From: Burkholderiales bacterium PBB3
Lineage (GTDB): Bacteria > Pseudomonadota > Gammaproteobacteria > Burkholderiales > Burkholderiaceae_C
Length of the DNA stretch: 64,000 nucleotides
Direction: 5' to 3'
Assembly: GCA_002256115.1 (NCBI GenBank)
Contig: NKIK01000018.1
Span: 18,186-82,185 of the forward strand
Each line of letters begins with the position of its first letter. Within the stretch, counting starts at the first letter, position 1. The translations under genes were made by a program, and so were the position numbers. Below are positions 9,332 through 18,117 of the stretch, piece after piece. Below the pieces are notes generated by a model. That model did not search any database and was not told the DNA's origin. It saw only the letters and a list, made by a program, of their open reading frames with translations.

Positions 9332-10132
9332 ATGGACGACGATTTACTAGATTCCAAGCAGCCCGAGTCGGTGGCTGCCGTACTCAAAGTGTTTGGCTTG
9401 CTGCAAACCCTGGCCGACCGCAACGAGACCGGCATCTCCGACCTGTCCGTGCGCCTGGCCATGCCCAAAGCCACGGTCTACCGCTTCCTGCAAACCATGA
9501 TGACGCTGGGCTATGTGCGCCAGGAGGCCGATAGCGAACGCTACGGCCTGACGATGAAAGTGTTTGAGCTGGGCACCAAGGCGCTGCAATACCCCGAGCT
9601 GGTCGATTTGGCCAAGCACCACATGCAGATGCTGGCCGACAAAACTGGCGAGACGGTGCACTTGGGTACGCTGATCGACAGCGAAATCATCTACGTGCAC
9701 AAGGTGGACTCGCGCCACATGCTGGGCATGTACTCCAAGGTGGGCCGCCGCGCGCCGCTGCATTGCACCGCCATTGGCAAAGTGCTGATGGCTTGGGAGC
9801 ACCCCGAGCGCCGCGCGCTGATCTTGCAAGGTGCCGAGTTCAAACGCTTCCGTGACAAAACCATTGTGGAGCCCGCCGCCTTTGCGCAAGAGCTGGACCG
9901 GGTCAAGGCCCAGGGCTTTGGCGAAGACCGCGAAGAGTTTGACGACCACATCCGCTGCGTGGGCGTGCCGATTTTTGACCGGCTGAACCGCCCCATCGCG
10001 GGCATGAGTATCTCGTTCCCCACCTTCCGCTACGACCAGGCCAAAGAGGGCGAAGTGGTGGCCATGCTCACGGAAGCCAGCCGCGATATCTCCAGCCGCC
10101 TGGGTTGCACTAAGTTTCCGCTGGACGCTTAG
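9332..10132 (+). CDS. IclR-family transcriptional regulator, KdgR-like
   Basis: 266-residue repressor-type regulator. The N-terminal winged helix-turn-helix covers about residues 10-75 (SVAAVLKVFGLLQTLAD, then LAMPKATVYRFLQTMMTLGYV as the recognition part). The C-terminal IclR effector domain follows, with ETVHLGTLIDSEIIYVHKVDS, RAPLHCTAIGKVLMA, GFGEDREEFDDHIRCVGVPIF and AGMSISFP. The position after the uxa/TRAP operon and the TGAAA-N5-TTTCA palindrome just upstream suggest it senses 2-keto-3-deoxygluconate, as KdgR does; the ligand is inferred. I start at ATG 9332, because the longer open frame runs back through the permease gene. The ribosome-binding site is weak. Confidence 0.9.
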   Translation: MDDDLLDSKQPESVAAVLKVFGLLQTLADRNETGISDLSVRLAMPKATVYRFLQTMMTLGYVRQEADSERYGLTMKVFELGTKALQYPELVDLAKHHMQMLADKTGETVHLGTLIDSEIIYVHKVDSRHMLGMYSKVGRRAPLHCTAIGKVLMAWEHPERRALILQGAEFKRFRDKTIVEPAAFAQELDRVKAQGFGEDREEFDDHIRCVGVPIFDRLNRPIAGMSISFPTFRYDQAKEGEVVAMLTEASRDISSRLGCTKFPLDA

Positions 10133-10241
10133 GTCGGCGCAGTTTGCAGCGGGGGGCGCGGTGCCATTACCTCGCGGGTAATTGCCCGCAACCACCGCGC
10201 GCCCGACACTGAAGGCCTTCACCACTTGAAAGGCCCTGGCT

Positions 10242-10547
10242 ATGCAACGCGCTCTTCTCATCATCACACTCTTGGCGTTTGGCGCACTCAGTTCGGTGGC
10301 CATGTGGCAGCACGGCTACTGGGGCCTTTGGGCCCCCACTTTTGAAAGCTTTGGGGCCGCACAGGTGATGACTGACCTTGTGATTGCGCTGACGTTGTTC
10401 ATGGTCTGGATGTGGCATGACGCCAAAGCCAGCGGCCGCAATGTCTGGCCTTGGGTGATCTTCACCCTGGTGACGGGCTCCTTTGGGCCGCTGCTGTACC
10501 TGCTGACCCGGCCCGCTGCACCTTCTACGGGGCGCAGCGGTTTATAA
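10242..10547 (+). CDS. small membrane protein, DUF2834-like
   Basis: 101 residues with three predicted membrane segments (about residues 4-22, 38-58, 66-88). The layout (a first helix, then GYWGLWAPTFESF, an Asp-containing second helix ending WMWHDAKASGRNVWP, and a last helix ending PLLYLLTR) matches what I know of DUF2834 proteins. Function unknown. The stop codon is followed without a gap by an R-family repeat. No operon partner is evident; about 110 bases separate it from the IclR gene. Confidence 0.6.
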   Translation: MQRALLIITLLAFGALSSVAMWQHGYWGLWAPTFESFGAAQVMTDLVIALTLFMVWMWHDAKASGRNVWPWVIFTLVTGSFGPLLYLLTRPAAPSTGRSGL

Positions 10548-10605
10548 GCCAAATAGGCCATTCAGGCCGTGGATAGTGCGGGAGCAGCTTCTTTTTTGAT
10601 AGCAA
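10546..10605 (+). repeat. R-family repeat, copy 1
   Basis: Contains GTGGATAGTGCGGGAGCAG preceded by the short hairpin GGCCATTCAGGCC and followed by GCTTCTTTTTTGATAGC. Begins at the stop codon of the upstream small membrane protein. The rest of the gap to 10758 holds no gene I can support. Confidence 0.85.
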
Positions 10606-10758
10606 ATTCCGCAAGCCCAACGATTTGGGCCTAGCCGTCCTGGAGCAACTGGATTCAGTGGCGGGCCAAGCGCGTTTACGGTTAGCTATCGTCTGGAGTC
10701 AAAGCGAACCGAGCGCTTTACTTTGAACTGTGGCCGGTGTGTGTTGCACCTCGCCACT

Positions 10759-13194
10759 TCATTGCCCAGCCATCACAACAAAATCAGCGAGTGGCCCAAG
10801 GTCTAACACCATGTTATTGCTGACCGAGCCGAGATAGTAGAGATGGGGTGTGCCGCTGTCATTGACCGCTAGAAAGTGCCCATTGGCATAGGTGCGAAAC
10901 CAGTAACCGGAAATGTAGAGTGACCCCAGCGAATTTGTGGCGAAATACTGAGGCAATGCCTTCTCTGCCCAATTGAAGACGAGCTCAACATCCTTTACAA
11001 GGGCAGTCCCTGTGGTGGATTGCAAATTGAGTTGGGCCAGGGCGTTGACGCCCAAAACTGGGGTGGGAGCGTGATTGCTGGCACGACCTGTGCCGAGCTG
11101 GCCCAAGCTGTCGTCACCTGCACACCGCACCGCTCCACCGTTGAGCAGAATGCAGGTGTGGATTGCACCTGTAGCTACCGCCAAGCCCAGCGCCCCGCCG
11201 ATGCCAGTGGCCGTCACTGGAGCGCTTGGGAGTTCGCGTGAAGCGTTTGCATTGAAGAGCTGCCCACCAAAATTCTGCCCCCAGCATCGCACTTCTCCTG
11301 AGGTGAGCAGGGCACATGTGTGGGCACCACCCGCAGAGATTGCAACCGCATTATTGATTCCGATAGCCGTAACCGGGCTTTGGCTGTCGTAGTAGCCATT
11401 ACCGCCGAGCTGCCCAGACGAATTGGCCCCCCAGCACCGCACAGCACCGTCGCTGAGCAGAGCACATGTGTGGCCATCACCCGCCGATATCGCAACCGCA
11501 TTACTGATGCCCGTTACCGTTCCTGGACGGCTATTGTCTCCGCCTTCCCTACCTATACTGCCGCCATAGCCCCAGCATTGCACCGTACGGCCACTAAGCA
11601 GTGCACAGGTGTGGGAGCCACCCGCAGACACCGCGATGGCGTTATCTATACCAACCACGTTTTCCGGGTTAAGGTTTCCGGTTGTGCCAACTTTGCCAAG
11701 CTGGTAAGCAGAGTTGTTGCCCCAGCATTGCACCAAACCGCTGCTCAGCAGGGCGCAGGTGTGCAAACCACCGGCCGAAACTGACACCGCGGTTCCAATT
11801 CCATTCACAGCCACCGGGCTGCTGGTGTTGGCTATGCTGCCATTGCCCAGTTGTCCCGAAGTATTTCGCCCCCAGCATTTCACAGCACCGCTATTGAGGG
11901 TCGCGCAGGTGTAGTGGAAACCCGCCGTCACTGCGATTGCATTGTCCACGCCAGCTACCACCACCGGTTGGGTTGTATTCGTGCGACTGCCATCCCCCAG
12001 CTGCCCGAATGCGTTGTAGCCCCAACACTGCACGACGCCGTTGCTGAGCACGGCGCAACTGTGCGCCCCCCCTGCCGTTATCCCCATGGCATTGTTGACA
12101 CGGGTCACTGCCAAAGGGTTGGTGTTACCTAGTTCGCCAGAACTATCCGCTCCCCAGCACTGCACAGCGCCGCTTCTAAGAAGTGCACACGTGTGTCCGC
12201 CACCGGCAGTTACCGCCAAAGCGCTGCTTACACCCTTAACAGTCACTGGGATGGAGCTGTTAGCTCTGGTGCCATTGCCCAACTCGCCGCTGTAGTTAAG
12301 ACCCCAGCACTGCACGGAGCCAGTGCTTAACAACGCGCAAGCGTGGTTGTTGGCCACCGTGACCTCCACTGCATTGACGATGCCGGTCGCTACGACCGGA
12401 AAGTAGCTTTTGGAACTGCTGCCATCGCCTAACTGCCCGTAGTAGTTGTCACCCCAGCATTTGACCCCGCCACTTCGCAGAACTACACAGGTGCTGCTAC
12501 CTCCCGCCGCCATCGCCACCGCATCGTTGATACCAGTGACCGTCATGTAGTCCGCACCGGCGGTCATGTCGTGTGGCCCACTATAAAAAACGTCCCCCCA
12601 ACATTGCACCGAGCCATTGCTCACCAACGCACAAGTTTGGTACCAACTTGCTGATACAGCCAATACATCTTTCACACCCACAACCGTTTTAGGAAAGGAG
12701 CCGACTGGTGGGGAGGAGTTGCCCCAGCACTGGACCGTAGCATCGCTGAGCCTGGCGCAAGCGCCAGCTCCGCCCACAGATACTGATACGGCGCTGCTTA
12801 TGCCCGTCGCTGCCACAGGCGTGAGGCTAGATGTGAATCCGCCATTACCCAACTGGCCAGAATTGTTTGCACCCCAGCAAACTACCGTACCACCCGAGAT
12901 CACAGCGCAGGTGCTGTCAATACCTGCCGCTACCGCTATAGCATCAGTAATGCCCGCCACAGCAACTGGGTTGCCGCTAGTAACACTACCGCCACCACCG
13001 TTACCAAGCTGGCCGGACGAATTGCTGCCCCAGCAAGCAATTCTTCCACTGGCAGCTAGGGCGCAGGTGTGGGCGTATCCCGCAGACACCATTGGCACGG
13101 CAGCCCAGGCGGTAGAGCCCATCAACAGGATGGCGCACGTCGGCAAACACAGAAGAACGAATTTGCGAGCGAGGTCAGTCAAGAAAGTTTTCAT
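10759..13194 (-). CDS. secreted RCC1-repeat protein with C-terminal NWAE domain
   Basis: 811 residues. A signal peptide (hydrophobic stretch ending STAWA) is followed by 14 tandem repeats of about 50 residues with the pattern AGxxHTCALLxxGxVxCWGxNxxGQLGNG, the bacterial form of the RCC1 beta-propeller repeat. Each repeat has a Cys in HTCAL and one in CWG, probably disulphide-paired outside the cytoplasm. The last 75 residues form a separate module (VFNWAEKALPQYF, then GYWFRTYANGHFLAVNDSG and LYYLG) that recurs in two other exported proteins here. Start ATG 13194 has GGAG six bases upstream; an upstream TTG is less likely. Function unknown; a surface or adhesion role is only a guess. Confidence 0.85.
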   Translation of the reverse strand: MKTFLTDLARKFVLLCLPTCAILLMGSTAWAAVPMVSAGYAHTCALAASGRIACWGSNSSGQLGNGGGGSVTSGNPVAVAGITDAIAVAAGIDSTCAVISGGTVVCWGANNSGQLGNGGFTSSLTPVAATGISSAVSVSVGGAGACARLSDATVQCWGNSSPPVGSFPKTVVGVKDVLAVSASWYQTCALVSNGSVQCWGDVFYSGPHDMTAGADYMTVTGINDAVAMAAGGSSTCVVLRSGGVKCWGDNYYGQLGDGSSSKSYFPVVATGIVNAVEVTVANNHACALLSTGSVQCWGLNYSGELGNGTRANSSIPVTVKGVSSALAVTAGGGHTCALLRSGAVQCWGADSSGELGNTNPLAVTRVNNAMGITAGGAHSCAVLSNGVVQCWGYNAFGQLGDGSRTNTTQPVVVAGVDNAIAVTAGFHYTCATLNSGAVKCWGRNTSGQLGNGSIANTSSPVAVNGIGTAVSVSAGGLHTCALLSSGLVQCWGNNSAYQLGKVGTTGNLNPENVVGIDNAIAVSAGGSHTCALLSGRTVQCWGYGGSIGREGGDNSRPGTVTGISNAVAISAGDGHTCALLSDGAVRCWGANSSGQLGGNGYYDSQSPVTAIGINNAVAISAGGAHTCALLTSGEVRCWGQNFGGQLFNANASRELPSAPVTATGIGGALGLAVATGAIHTCILLNGGAVRCAGDDSLGQLGTGRASNHAPTPVLGVNALAQLNLQSTTGTALVKDVELVFNWAEKALPQYFATNSLGSLYISGYWFRTYANGHFLAVNDSGTPHLYYLGSVSNNMVLDLGPLADFVVMAGQ

Positions 13195-13273
13195 AGGTCT
13201 CCAAAACAAGGATGACAGTAGTCAGAAGCCTTGCCGCGGACTGTACGCCAAGCCACCGACCCGGATTTTTGAC

Positions 13274-13332
13274 AATGCAAAGGGCCTTGCAGCCCGTGGA
13301 TAGTGCGGGAGCAGCTTCTCTTTTGATAGCGG
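13274..13332 (+). repeat. R-family repeat, copy 2
   Basis: CCGTGGATAGTGCGGGAGCAG with the right part GCTTCTCTTTTGATAGC, almost as in copy 1. The left hairpin is degenerate (GGGCCTTGCAGCCC). It lies in the gap between the RCC1-like gene and the GAF gene, both transcribed leftward; the remaining bases of the gap show no gene. Confidence 0.8.
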
Positions 13333-13382
13333 ATGCCGCAAACATCAGCAACGTGGACGTGGCCTTGGTGAAAGCCTGGGCC

Positions 13383-13952
13383 TTACTTCGGCACCAAGCT
13401 GAATGTCACCGGCATGGCCTTCTCCTGGGTTTGCGACATGTCGATCTTCTTGGCCACCAGTTGGGCTACGGATCTCAAGTTCTTCAAGTCCCGCTCTTGC
13501 ACGCTTTCTAGCGGGCTAAAGCTTAGGCAGCACAGGGTGCCGTACACCTGGCCGCCGCCTAGCAACACCGGTGTGCTCAGGTAGGTGCCGATGTCAAACG
13601 GGGCGGGTGGCAGTTGGTCTTTGCCGGCAAACTGGGCCACATTGGGTATCACTTCAGGCAGGCGGCCATCCACCACGCGCTGGCACCAGGTGCGTTCCAG
13701 CAAATCAGAGTCACCCTCCTGCATCACAGGCGGCTCTTGGGGCGCATCCACATAGCGGAAGACCTGCTTGCCATCCACAAACTCGGACACAAACACCACG
13801 TCCATCTTCATCCGATCCTTCAGCAGCACCAGCATGTCGGCTACTGCGCGGTCAATGAGCGTGTCGCTGGCATCGGCCGTGGCCACCAGCAACTCCGACA
13901 CCCGGATGTTCAGATCATCCGGGTCAAAACCTTCTTCGTAAAACTTCACCAT
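13383..13952 (-). CDS. GAF-domain protein
   Basis: 189-residue soluble protein made almost entirely of one GAF domain (about residues 15-175): LIDRAVADMLVLLKDRMKMDVVFVSEFVDGKQVFRYVD, then TYLSTPVLLGGGQVYGTLCCLS, the usual last strands of the fold. No output domain is attached, so it may bind a small ligand or serve as a partner for another sensor. It stands alone, with about 130 bases on its upstream side. The ligand cannot be told from sequence. Confidence 0.8.
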   Translation of the reverse strand: MVKFYEEGFDPDDLNIRVSELLVATADASDTLIDRAVADMLVLLKDRMKMDVVFVSEFVDGKQVFRYVDAPQEPPVMQEGDSDLLERTWCQRVVDGRLPEVIPNVAQFAGKDQLPPAPFDIGTYLSTPVLLGGGQVYGTLCCLSFSPLESVQERDLKNLRSVAQLVAKKIDMSQTQEKAMPVTFSLVPK

Positions 13953-14079
13953 GGCGTTTCCTTTGCGCGTACCGCTGTATTTTCTGAGGCGGCCCCGCCG
14001 CCTTTTTGACGCGTCTACTATAAATAAGACTGCAAACCACAGCGCGCAAGTTCGGTTCTATGGGGCGTACGCCGGGGCT

Positions 14080-15219
14080 TTACTTCAAGCCAAACAGCGG
14101 CCGTAGCCACTTCACCCGCTGCACGATTCCCGATGTGATCACCCAGCAGCCCAGCACCGTGCCCAGGCCCACCAGCAGGGGCTCAGCCACCGCGCCCACT
14201 TTGAGCGGCACCAGCCAGTAGGCAATCAACACGATCAGGCTTTGGTGCAGCACATACCAGGGGTACACCGCCTGCGTGGCCCAGGGCAGCCAGCGCCAGG
14301 GCCGGTTCAGGGAGGCGTGGGCCCAGCCCAAAATTGTGCACAGCATCAGCCACACATAGGCATTGCGCAGCGCCCAGATCAGCCACTGCTCGGCGGTGCT
14401 CACGTCTTCCACACCCCAAAAAATGCGCACCATCCCCAGGTAGGCCGCACCGGTGATGAAGGTCAAGCCCAGCGCCCGCTTGCGCAGCGCGGCCAGCTCG
14501 GCCCACAGCGCATCGTTGTTCGCCAGGCACCAGCCGTACAAGAAGATAGTGAAGTACACGGCATGCGCATACCAGTCGTGGGTCAGGTTGTTGGTATTGG
14601 GAAAGCGCCCTTGCAGCGTCACGGTGTAAACGAACAGCGGCAGCGCAGGCAGCAATAGCAAAGGCAGACCGCGCAGGCCGGTAAATGCCTGGCGCAGGCG
14701 CAGGCCCGGTGGTGAATTCAGCACCGGCTGCAGCAGCGCCAGCAGCAAGGTGTAAGTCCAAAGGTAGGCCAGATACCACAGGTGGTTCCAGGTGTAGCCG
14801 TGCTCCCAGCCGTCGAAGGCCTTTTTGGGCCAGGGGGCGCCGGTGTAGTAGCGCGCCAAAAAATGCAGAAAGCCCGGCTCCACCAAGCCATTAGTCACGC
14901 CCTGGGCGTAGGGCTGGATAGGCACCACCACCAGCATGCCAAAGATCAGCGGCAGCATCAGCCGCCAACTGCGCTCGCGCACAAAGGCCGCCACACGGCT
15001 GCGTTGCAACAAAAATGCGGTGGAAATGCCCGAGATCAAAAAGATCAGGTCCATGCGCCAGCGGTTCATCAACAGCATGGGCATCTGAATGGACTCGGTC
15101 AGGTAGCTGCTTTTTAGGTGCCAACCCCAATCGGTGACATACAGCATGGCCAGGTGGTAGAGGATCAGCAGGCCAAAGGCCAGTGCGCGGAGGGCATCAA
15201 TATCGTGTCGGCGTTGCAT
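14080..15219 (-). CDS. membrane acyltransferase, acyltransferase-3 family
   Basis: 379 residues with about ten membrane helices. The start RRHDIDALRALAFGLLILYH has the catalytic-type His/Arg pattern of acyltransferase-3 proteins, and WRMDLIFLISGISTAFLLQRS is the second family motif. The family O-acylates sugars of envelope glycans or glucans (OpgC is one member); the acceptor here is unknown. It is divergent from the LytTR regulator across a 163-bp gap, so that regulator may control it. Start ATG 15219. Confidence 0.8.
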   Translation of the reverse strand: MQRRHDIDALRALAFGLLILYHLAMLYVTDWGWHLKSSYLTESIQMPMLLMNRWRMDLIFLISGISTAFLLQRSRVAAFVRERSWRLMLPLIFGMLVVVPIQPYAQGVTNGLVEPGFLHFLARYYTGAPWPKKAFDGWEHGYTWNHLWYLAYLWTYTLLLALLQPVLNSPPGLRLRQAFTGLRGLPLLLLPALPLFVYTVTLQGRFPNTNNLTHDWYAHAVYFTIFLYGWCLANNDALWAELAALRKRALGLTFITGAAYLGMVRIFWGVEDVSTAEQWLIWALRNAYVWLMLCTILGWAHASLNRPWRWLPWATQAVYPWYVLHQSLIVLIAYWLVPLKVGAVAEPLLVGLGTVLGCWVITSGIVQRVKWLRPLFGLK

Positions 15220-15382
15220 GCAATTTCCCGGTGGGGGTTGAAAAGAACGCGAGATTAGGGATTTAAGGGGCTCTCAGAGGGGAAATGTGACGACTGGGGG
15301 GCCAAAAGGGGCCAGCGGTGGAGGCCAGGGACGAGTTTTCAGGCCGCTGTGCGGTGGTTTGGCACCTCGCTACCATCGGGGC

Positions 15383-16321
15383 ATGCACGAAGACTCCGAA
15401 CTGCCCCCGCCAACCCCGGCCACTGCCGCCACCGAAGCCCAAGCCTGGCTCGCCCGCTACCGGCCCTGGCAATCGGTGGTGGAGTCTGCGCTGTGGGCCA
15501 TCTTCTTTTGCGGCCAGGCCGCGCTCAATAGCGTCACTGTGTGGCTGGACATTGGCCGCGTGGGCCTGCACTTTGCCGCCTGGGAGCCGGTGGTTTGGGA
15601 GTGGAGTAGCAATCTGGTGCTGCTGGCGCTGGTGCCTGCGGTGATTGCGTTTGAGCGCCGCTACCCGCTGAGCTGGGCCACTTGGCGCGCGCACTGGCCC
15701 TGGCATCTGCTGGCCAGCGTAGTGTTTAGCGTGGTACATGTGCTGGCCATGGTGGGCCTGCGCAAACTGGCCTACGCCGCGCAAGGCAGCTTTTACGATT
15801 TTGGCGATTGGCCGCTGGAGCTGTTGTATGAATACCTGAAGGACGCGCGCAGCTACGTGGGCATCCTCGTCATCGTGGCGCTGTACCGCCTGCTGCTGCT
15901 GCGCCTGCAGGGCGAAGCCAGCCTGTTGGCCGCGCCCGACGACGGCCCACCGGTGGAGCCGATTGAGCGGCCCGAGCGCTTTTTGGTGCGCACGCTGGGC
16001 AAAGAGTTTTTGCTGCCCGCAGCAGAAGTGGAGTGGCTGCAAGCCTGGGGCAATTACGTCAACCTGCGCGTGCGCGGGCACGACTACCCGCTGCGCTCCA
16101 CGATGGCTGCGGTCGAGGCCCGGCTGGACCCCGCCCGCTTTGTGCGCGTGCACCGCAGCTACATCATGAACCTGGATTACCTGCAGCAGATCGAACCCCT
16201 GGACTCCGGCGACGCCCGCGCCTGCATGCGCGATGGCGGCATCGTACCGGTGAGCCGCCGCTACCGGGACAACCTGCGCAAGACCGTAGGGCGGGGCAGG
16301 GCGAATAGTTCGTTTTTCTAA
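15383..16321 (+). CDS. membrane-anchored LytTR-family transcriptional regulator
   Basis: 312 residues. The N-terminal half has about four hydrophobic helices (residues ~30-165) and the C-terminal ~105 residues are a LytTR DNA-binding domain: RFLVRTLGKEFLLPAAEVEWLQAWGNYVNL, then FVRVHRSYIMNLDYL and VSRRYRDNLRK. A membrane sensor fused directly to LytTR needs no separate kinase. ATG 15383 is preferred over the 96-base longer frame, whose extra residues are low-complexity. It is divergent from the acyltransferase. Its stop codon merges with R-family copy 3. Confidence 0.85.
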   Translation: MHEDSELPPPTPATAATEAQAWLARYRPWQSVVESALWAIFFCGQAALNSVTVWLDIGRVGLHFAAWEPVVWEWSSNLVLLALVPAVIAFERRYPLSWATWRAHWPWHLLASVVFSVVHVLAMVGLRKLAYAAQGSFYDFGDWPLELLYEYLKDARSYVGILVIVALYRLLLLRLQGEASLLAAPDDGPPVEPIERPERFLVRTLGKEFLLPAAEVEWLQAWGNYVNLRVRGHDYPLRSTMAAVEARLDPARFVRVHRSYIMNLDYLQQIEPLDSGDARACMRDGGIVPVSRRYRDNLRKTVGRGRANSSFF

Positions 16322-16378
16322 GACAAATCGGCTATTCAGGCCGTGGATAGTGCGGGAGCAGCTCCTGAATTTGTAGCG
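16321..16378 (+). repeat. R-family repeat, copy 3
   Basis: Starts on the LytTR stop codon. Left hairpin GGCTATTCAGGCC, core GTGGATAGTGCGGGAGCAG, right part GCTCCTGAATTTGTAGC. Almost identical to copy 4, with which it brackets the DUF4238 gene. From 16379 to 16652 no gene is visible. Confidence 0.88.
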
Positions 16379-16652
16379 TAGATGTTGGCTGTTGAGGAAA
16401 TCGTAGAGCCCGCTTCTGTGGGAAATTCACCCGAATGGGGGATGTTCAGGCAGATGCATTCAGGCGAGAACCAATTTGGCCAAATCCTTCATCGATAGTT
16501 GCGGCCCGCACGCTTTATGGCTGTAGAGCAACTTCGAAGGTTCGCACCCAGCAAGACTAGAAGTCATTCGAAAGAGATTGATATGTTCAGAGCATTGAGT
16601 AGTGAGCGGTTTGTGGAGCAGATGCTGCTCCACGAATTTCGTTAGATTCGCG

Positions 16653-17525
16653 ATGTCCGATCAGCCAGTTCGCCAGCACTGGGTACCAAGGGTCTACCTT
16701 CGCGGGTTTTGTTCAGATCCCAAGGACCGAAAGCAAATCTATGTTCGCGACTTAGCATCCGGCACGAACTTTCTCAGCTCAATTGACAGGGTTGCCGTTA
16801 AGAAGCATTTCTATACGCTTAATCGCATGTCCGACAGCCCTTCCTACGCGGTTGAGAACTATTTGGCATCTATCGAATCGGAAGTAGCACCCGTGCTCAC
16901 TGCAGTGTGTGAATCGCAAGAACTACCTATCGATCACAGTGCGCTAGTTGTTCTTTCTCGATTCTTGGCCACACTTTTTATACGCAGTCGCCAGGGGCTG
17001 CAGGTAGTTCACGGGCACCGAGAGGAGGTGCGTGAGGCCTTTGTCAAAGGTGGTGCGGGCCAACCACCTGACTACGCCGCGGCCTTGCTTGCGCTGGATG
17101 ACGAAGCAATGAGAGAGCTATTCGCAAGGTCTGTAGTTGTTGTGGGTGCTCGAATAAGTGAGCGACTCCTCGGCATGAATTGGCGCCTTTTGCGTGCCAC
17201 TGACGCCTACTTCTTGACATCGGAGAACCCGATGTTCGCGTATCACCCGACCGGAGAGCGCTGGGGGTTGGAAACTCCTGGAGCGCACATCCTTTGTCCT
17301 ATCTCACCTATCTTGCTTCTACATTTGAGTACTGAGCCAGTCATACCCGGTGAAGGCACTTTTGACATGTCACACATGGGTGTAAAGGGACTGAATGGGC
17401 TGATTCTTCTCAACGCCGAGCAGTTTCTGTTTTCTGACCGACCCTTTGACGACGTCGCGGATCTTTTGGATGACAGAGATGTTGGCGTAGGACGAGCGTT
17501 TGGTCCGACTGGACGGCGAGAGTGA
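16653..17525 (+). CDS. DUF4238 family protein
   Basis: 290-residue cytoplasmic protein. The N-terminus RQHWVPRVYLRGF is the DUF4238 hallmark, with ENPMFAYHPTGERWG and HILCPISPILLLHL further on. Family members are sporadic, often on mobile DNA, and their role is unknown; defence or stress functions have been guessed at. Base composition is visibly lower in GC than the LytTR gene beside it, and the gene sits between two nearly identical R repeats in the same orientation, which suggests transfer or local shuffling. I start at ATG 16653, so the conserved HWVPR motif lies near the N-terminus. Confidence 0.75.
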   Translation: MSDQPVRQHWVPRVYLRGFCSDPKDRKQIYVRDLASGTNFLSSIDRVAVKKHFYTLNRMSDSPSYAVENYLASIESEVAPVLTAVCESQELPIDHSALVVLSRFLATLFIRSRQGLQVVHGHREEVREAFVKGGAGQPPDYAAALLALDDEAMRELFARSVVVVGARISERLLGMNWRLLRATDAYFLTSENPMFAYHPTGERWGLETPGAHILCPISPILLLHLSTEPVIPGEGTFDMSHMGVKGLNGLILLNAEQFLFSDRPFDDVADLLDDRDVGVGRAFGPTGRRE

Positions 17526-17759
17526 GCCGAGCCTTAGGGGGCGATGTGAGGCCCACCTCCAGGACGGCAGTACCCGCCTCTGAACGTGCGTATCATTCGC
17601 CAGATTCCTGATTCCGAAGAGAAAGACGGTGAGGTCGTTCGGCAGCTTCGCAAATACATTTCGCGGCTGATCCTGCAGGCAAATACAAGATTCGCGTATT
17701 TGTAGATAGGCGCTTGGCAGCTACGTTTGAGTTTGAAGTCCGGTGAGTACGCGCGTTGT
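17526..17759. other. gap without a supported gene
   Basis: Between the DUF4238 stop and R copy 4 there is only a short plus-strand frame (GTG near 17588, about 39 codons, ending at a TAG near 17704) with no recognised features. I see no RNA gene or terminator. It may be the remains of a lost gene. Confidence 0.4.
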
Positions 17760-17818
17760 AAGCTAAATCGGCCGTTCAGGCCGTGGATAGTGCGGGAGCA
17801 GCTCCTGAATTTGTAGCA
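17760..17818 (+). repeat. R-family repeat, copy 4
   Basis: Left hairpin GGCCGTTCAGGCC, core GTGGATAGTGCGGGAGCAG, right part GCTCCTGAATTTGTAGC, differing from copy 3 at only a few positions. It ends 16 bases before the DUF2164 start codon. Confidence 0.88.
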
Positions 17819-17834
17819 CATATTTAACCCCACC

Positions 17835-18107
17835 ATGACCATCGAAATCCCCAAAGAAGCCCGCCAACAAGCCATCGCCTCGATAGAGCGCTACTTCCAA
17901 GAGAACATGGACGACAGGATCGGCAACATTGCCGCAGGGGCGCTCCTAGGTTTCTTCATTGAAGAAATTGGCCCGCTGATTTACAACATGGCCGTGGCCG
18001 AGGTGCAAGAGCGGCTGCAGGTGCGGGTGATGGAGATTGATCTGGAAGTGAACAAGGATGCCTTCCAGTATTGGCGTAAGGTCGATCAGGCCAAGCGCAA
18101 AAAGTAG
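17835..18107 (+). CDS. DUF2164 family protein
   Basis: 90 residues, cytoplasmic, mostly helical. It begins IEIPKEARQQAIASIERYFQENMDD and contains IGNIAAGALLGFFIEEIGPLIYN, the conserved parts of DUF2164. Function unknown. It is followed after ten bases by a DUF998 membrane protein, probably in the same transcript. It sits just downstream of R copy 4. Confidence 0.8.
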   Translation: MTIEIPKEARQQAIASIERYFQENMDDRIGNIAAGALLGFFIEEIGPLIYNMAVAEVQERLQVRVMEIDLEVNKDAFQYWRKVDQAKRKK

Positions 18108-18117
18108 ACTACTCAAG

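Noticed and set aside
15263..16153. 296-codon minus-strand frame antisense to the LytTR gene
   Set aside because: His/Gln/Arg-rich shadow with no domain, fully covered by the LytTR regulator.
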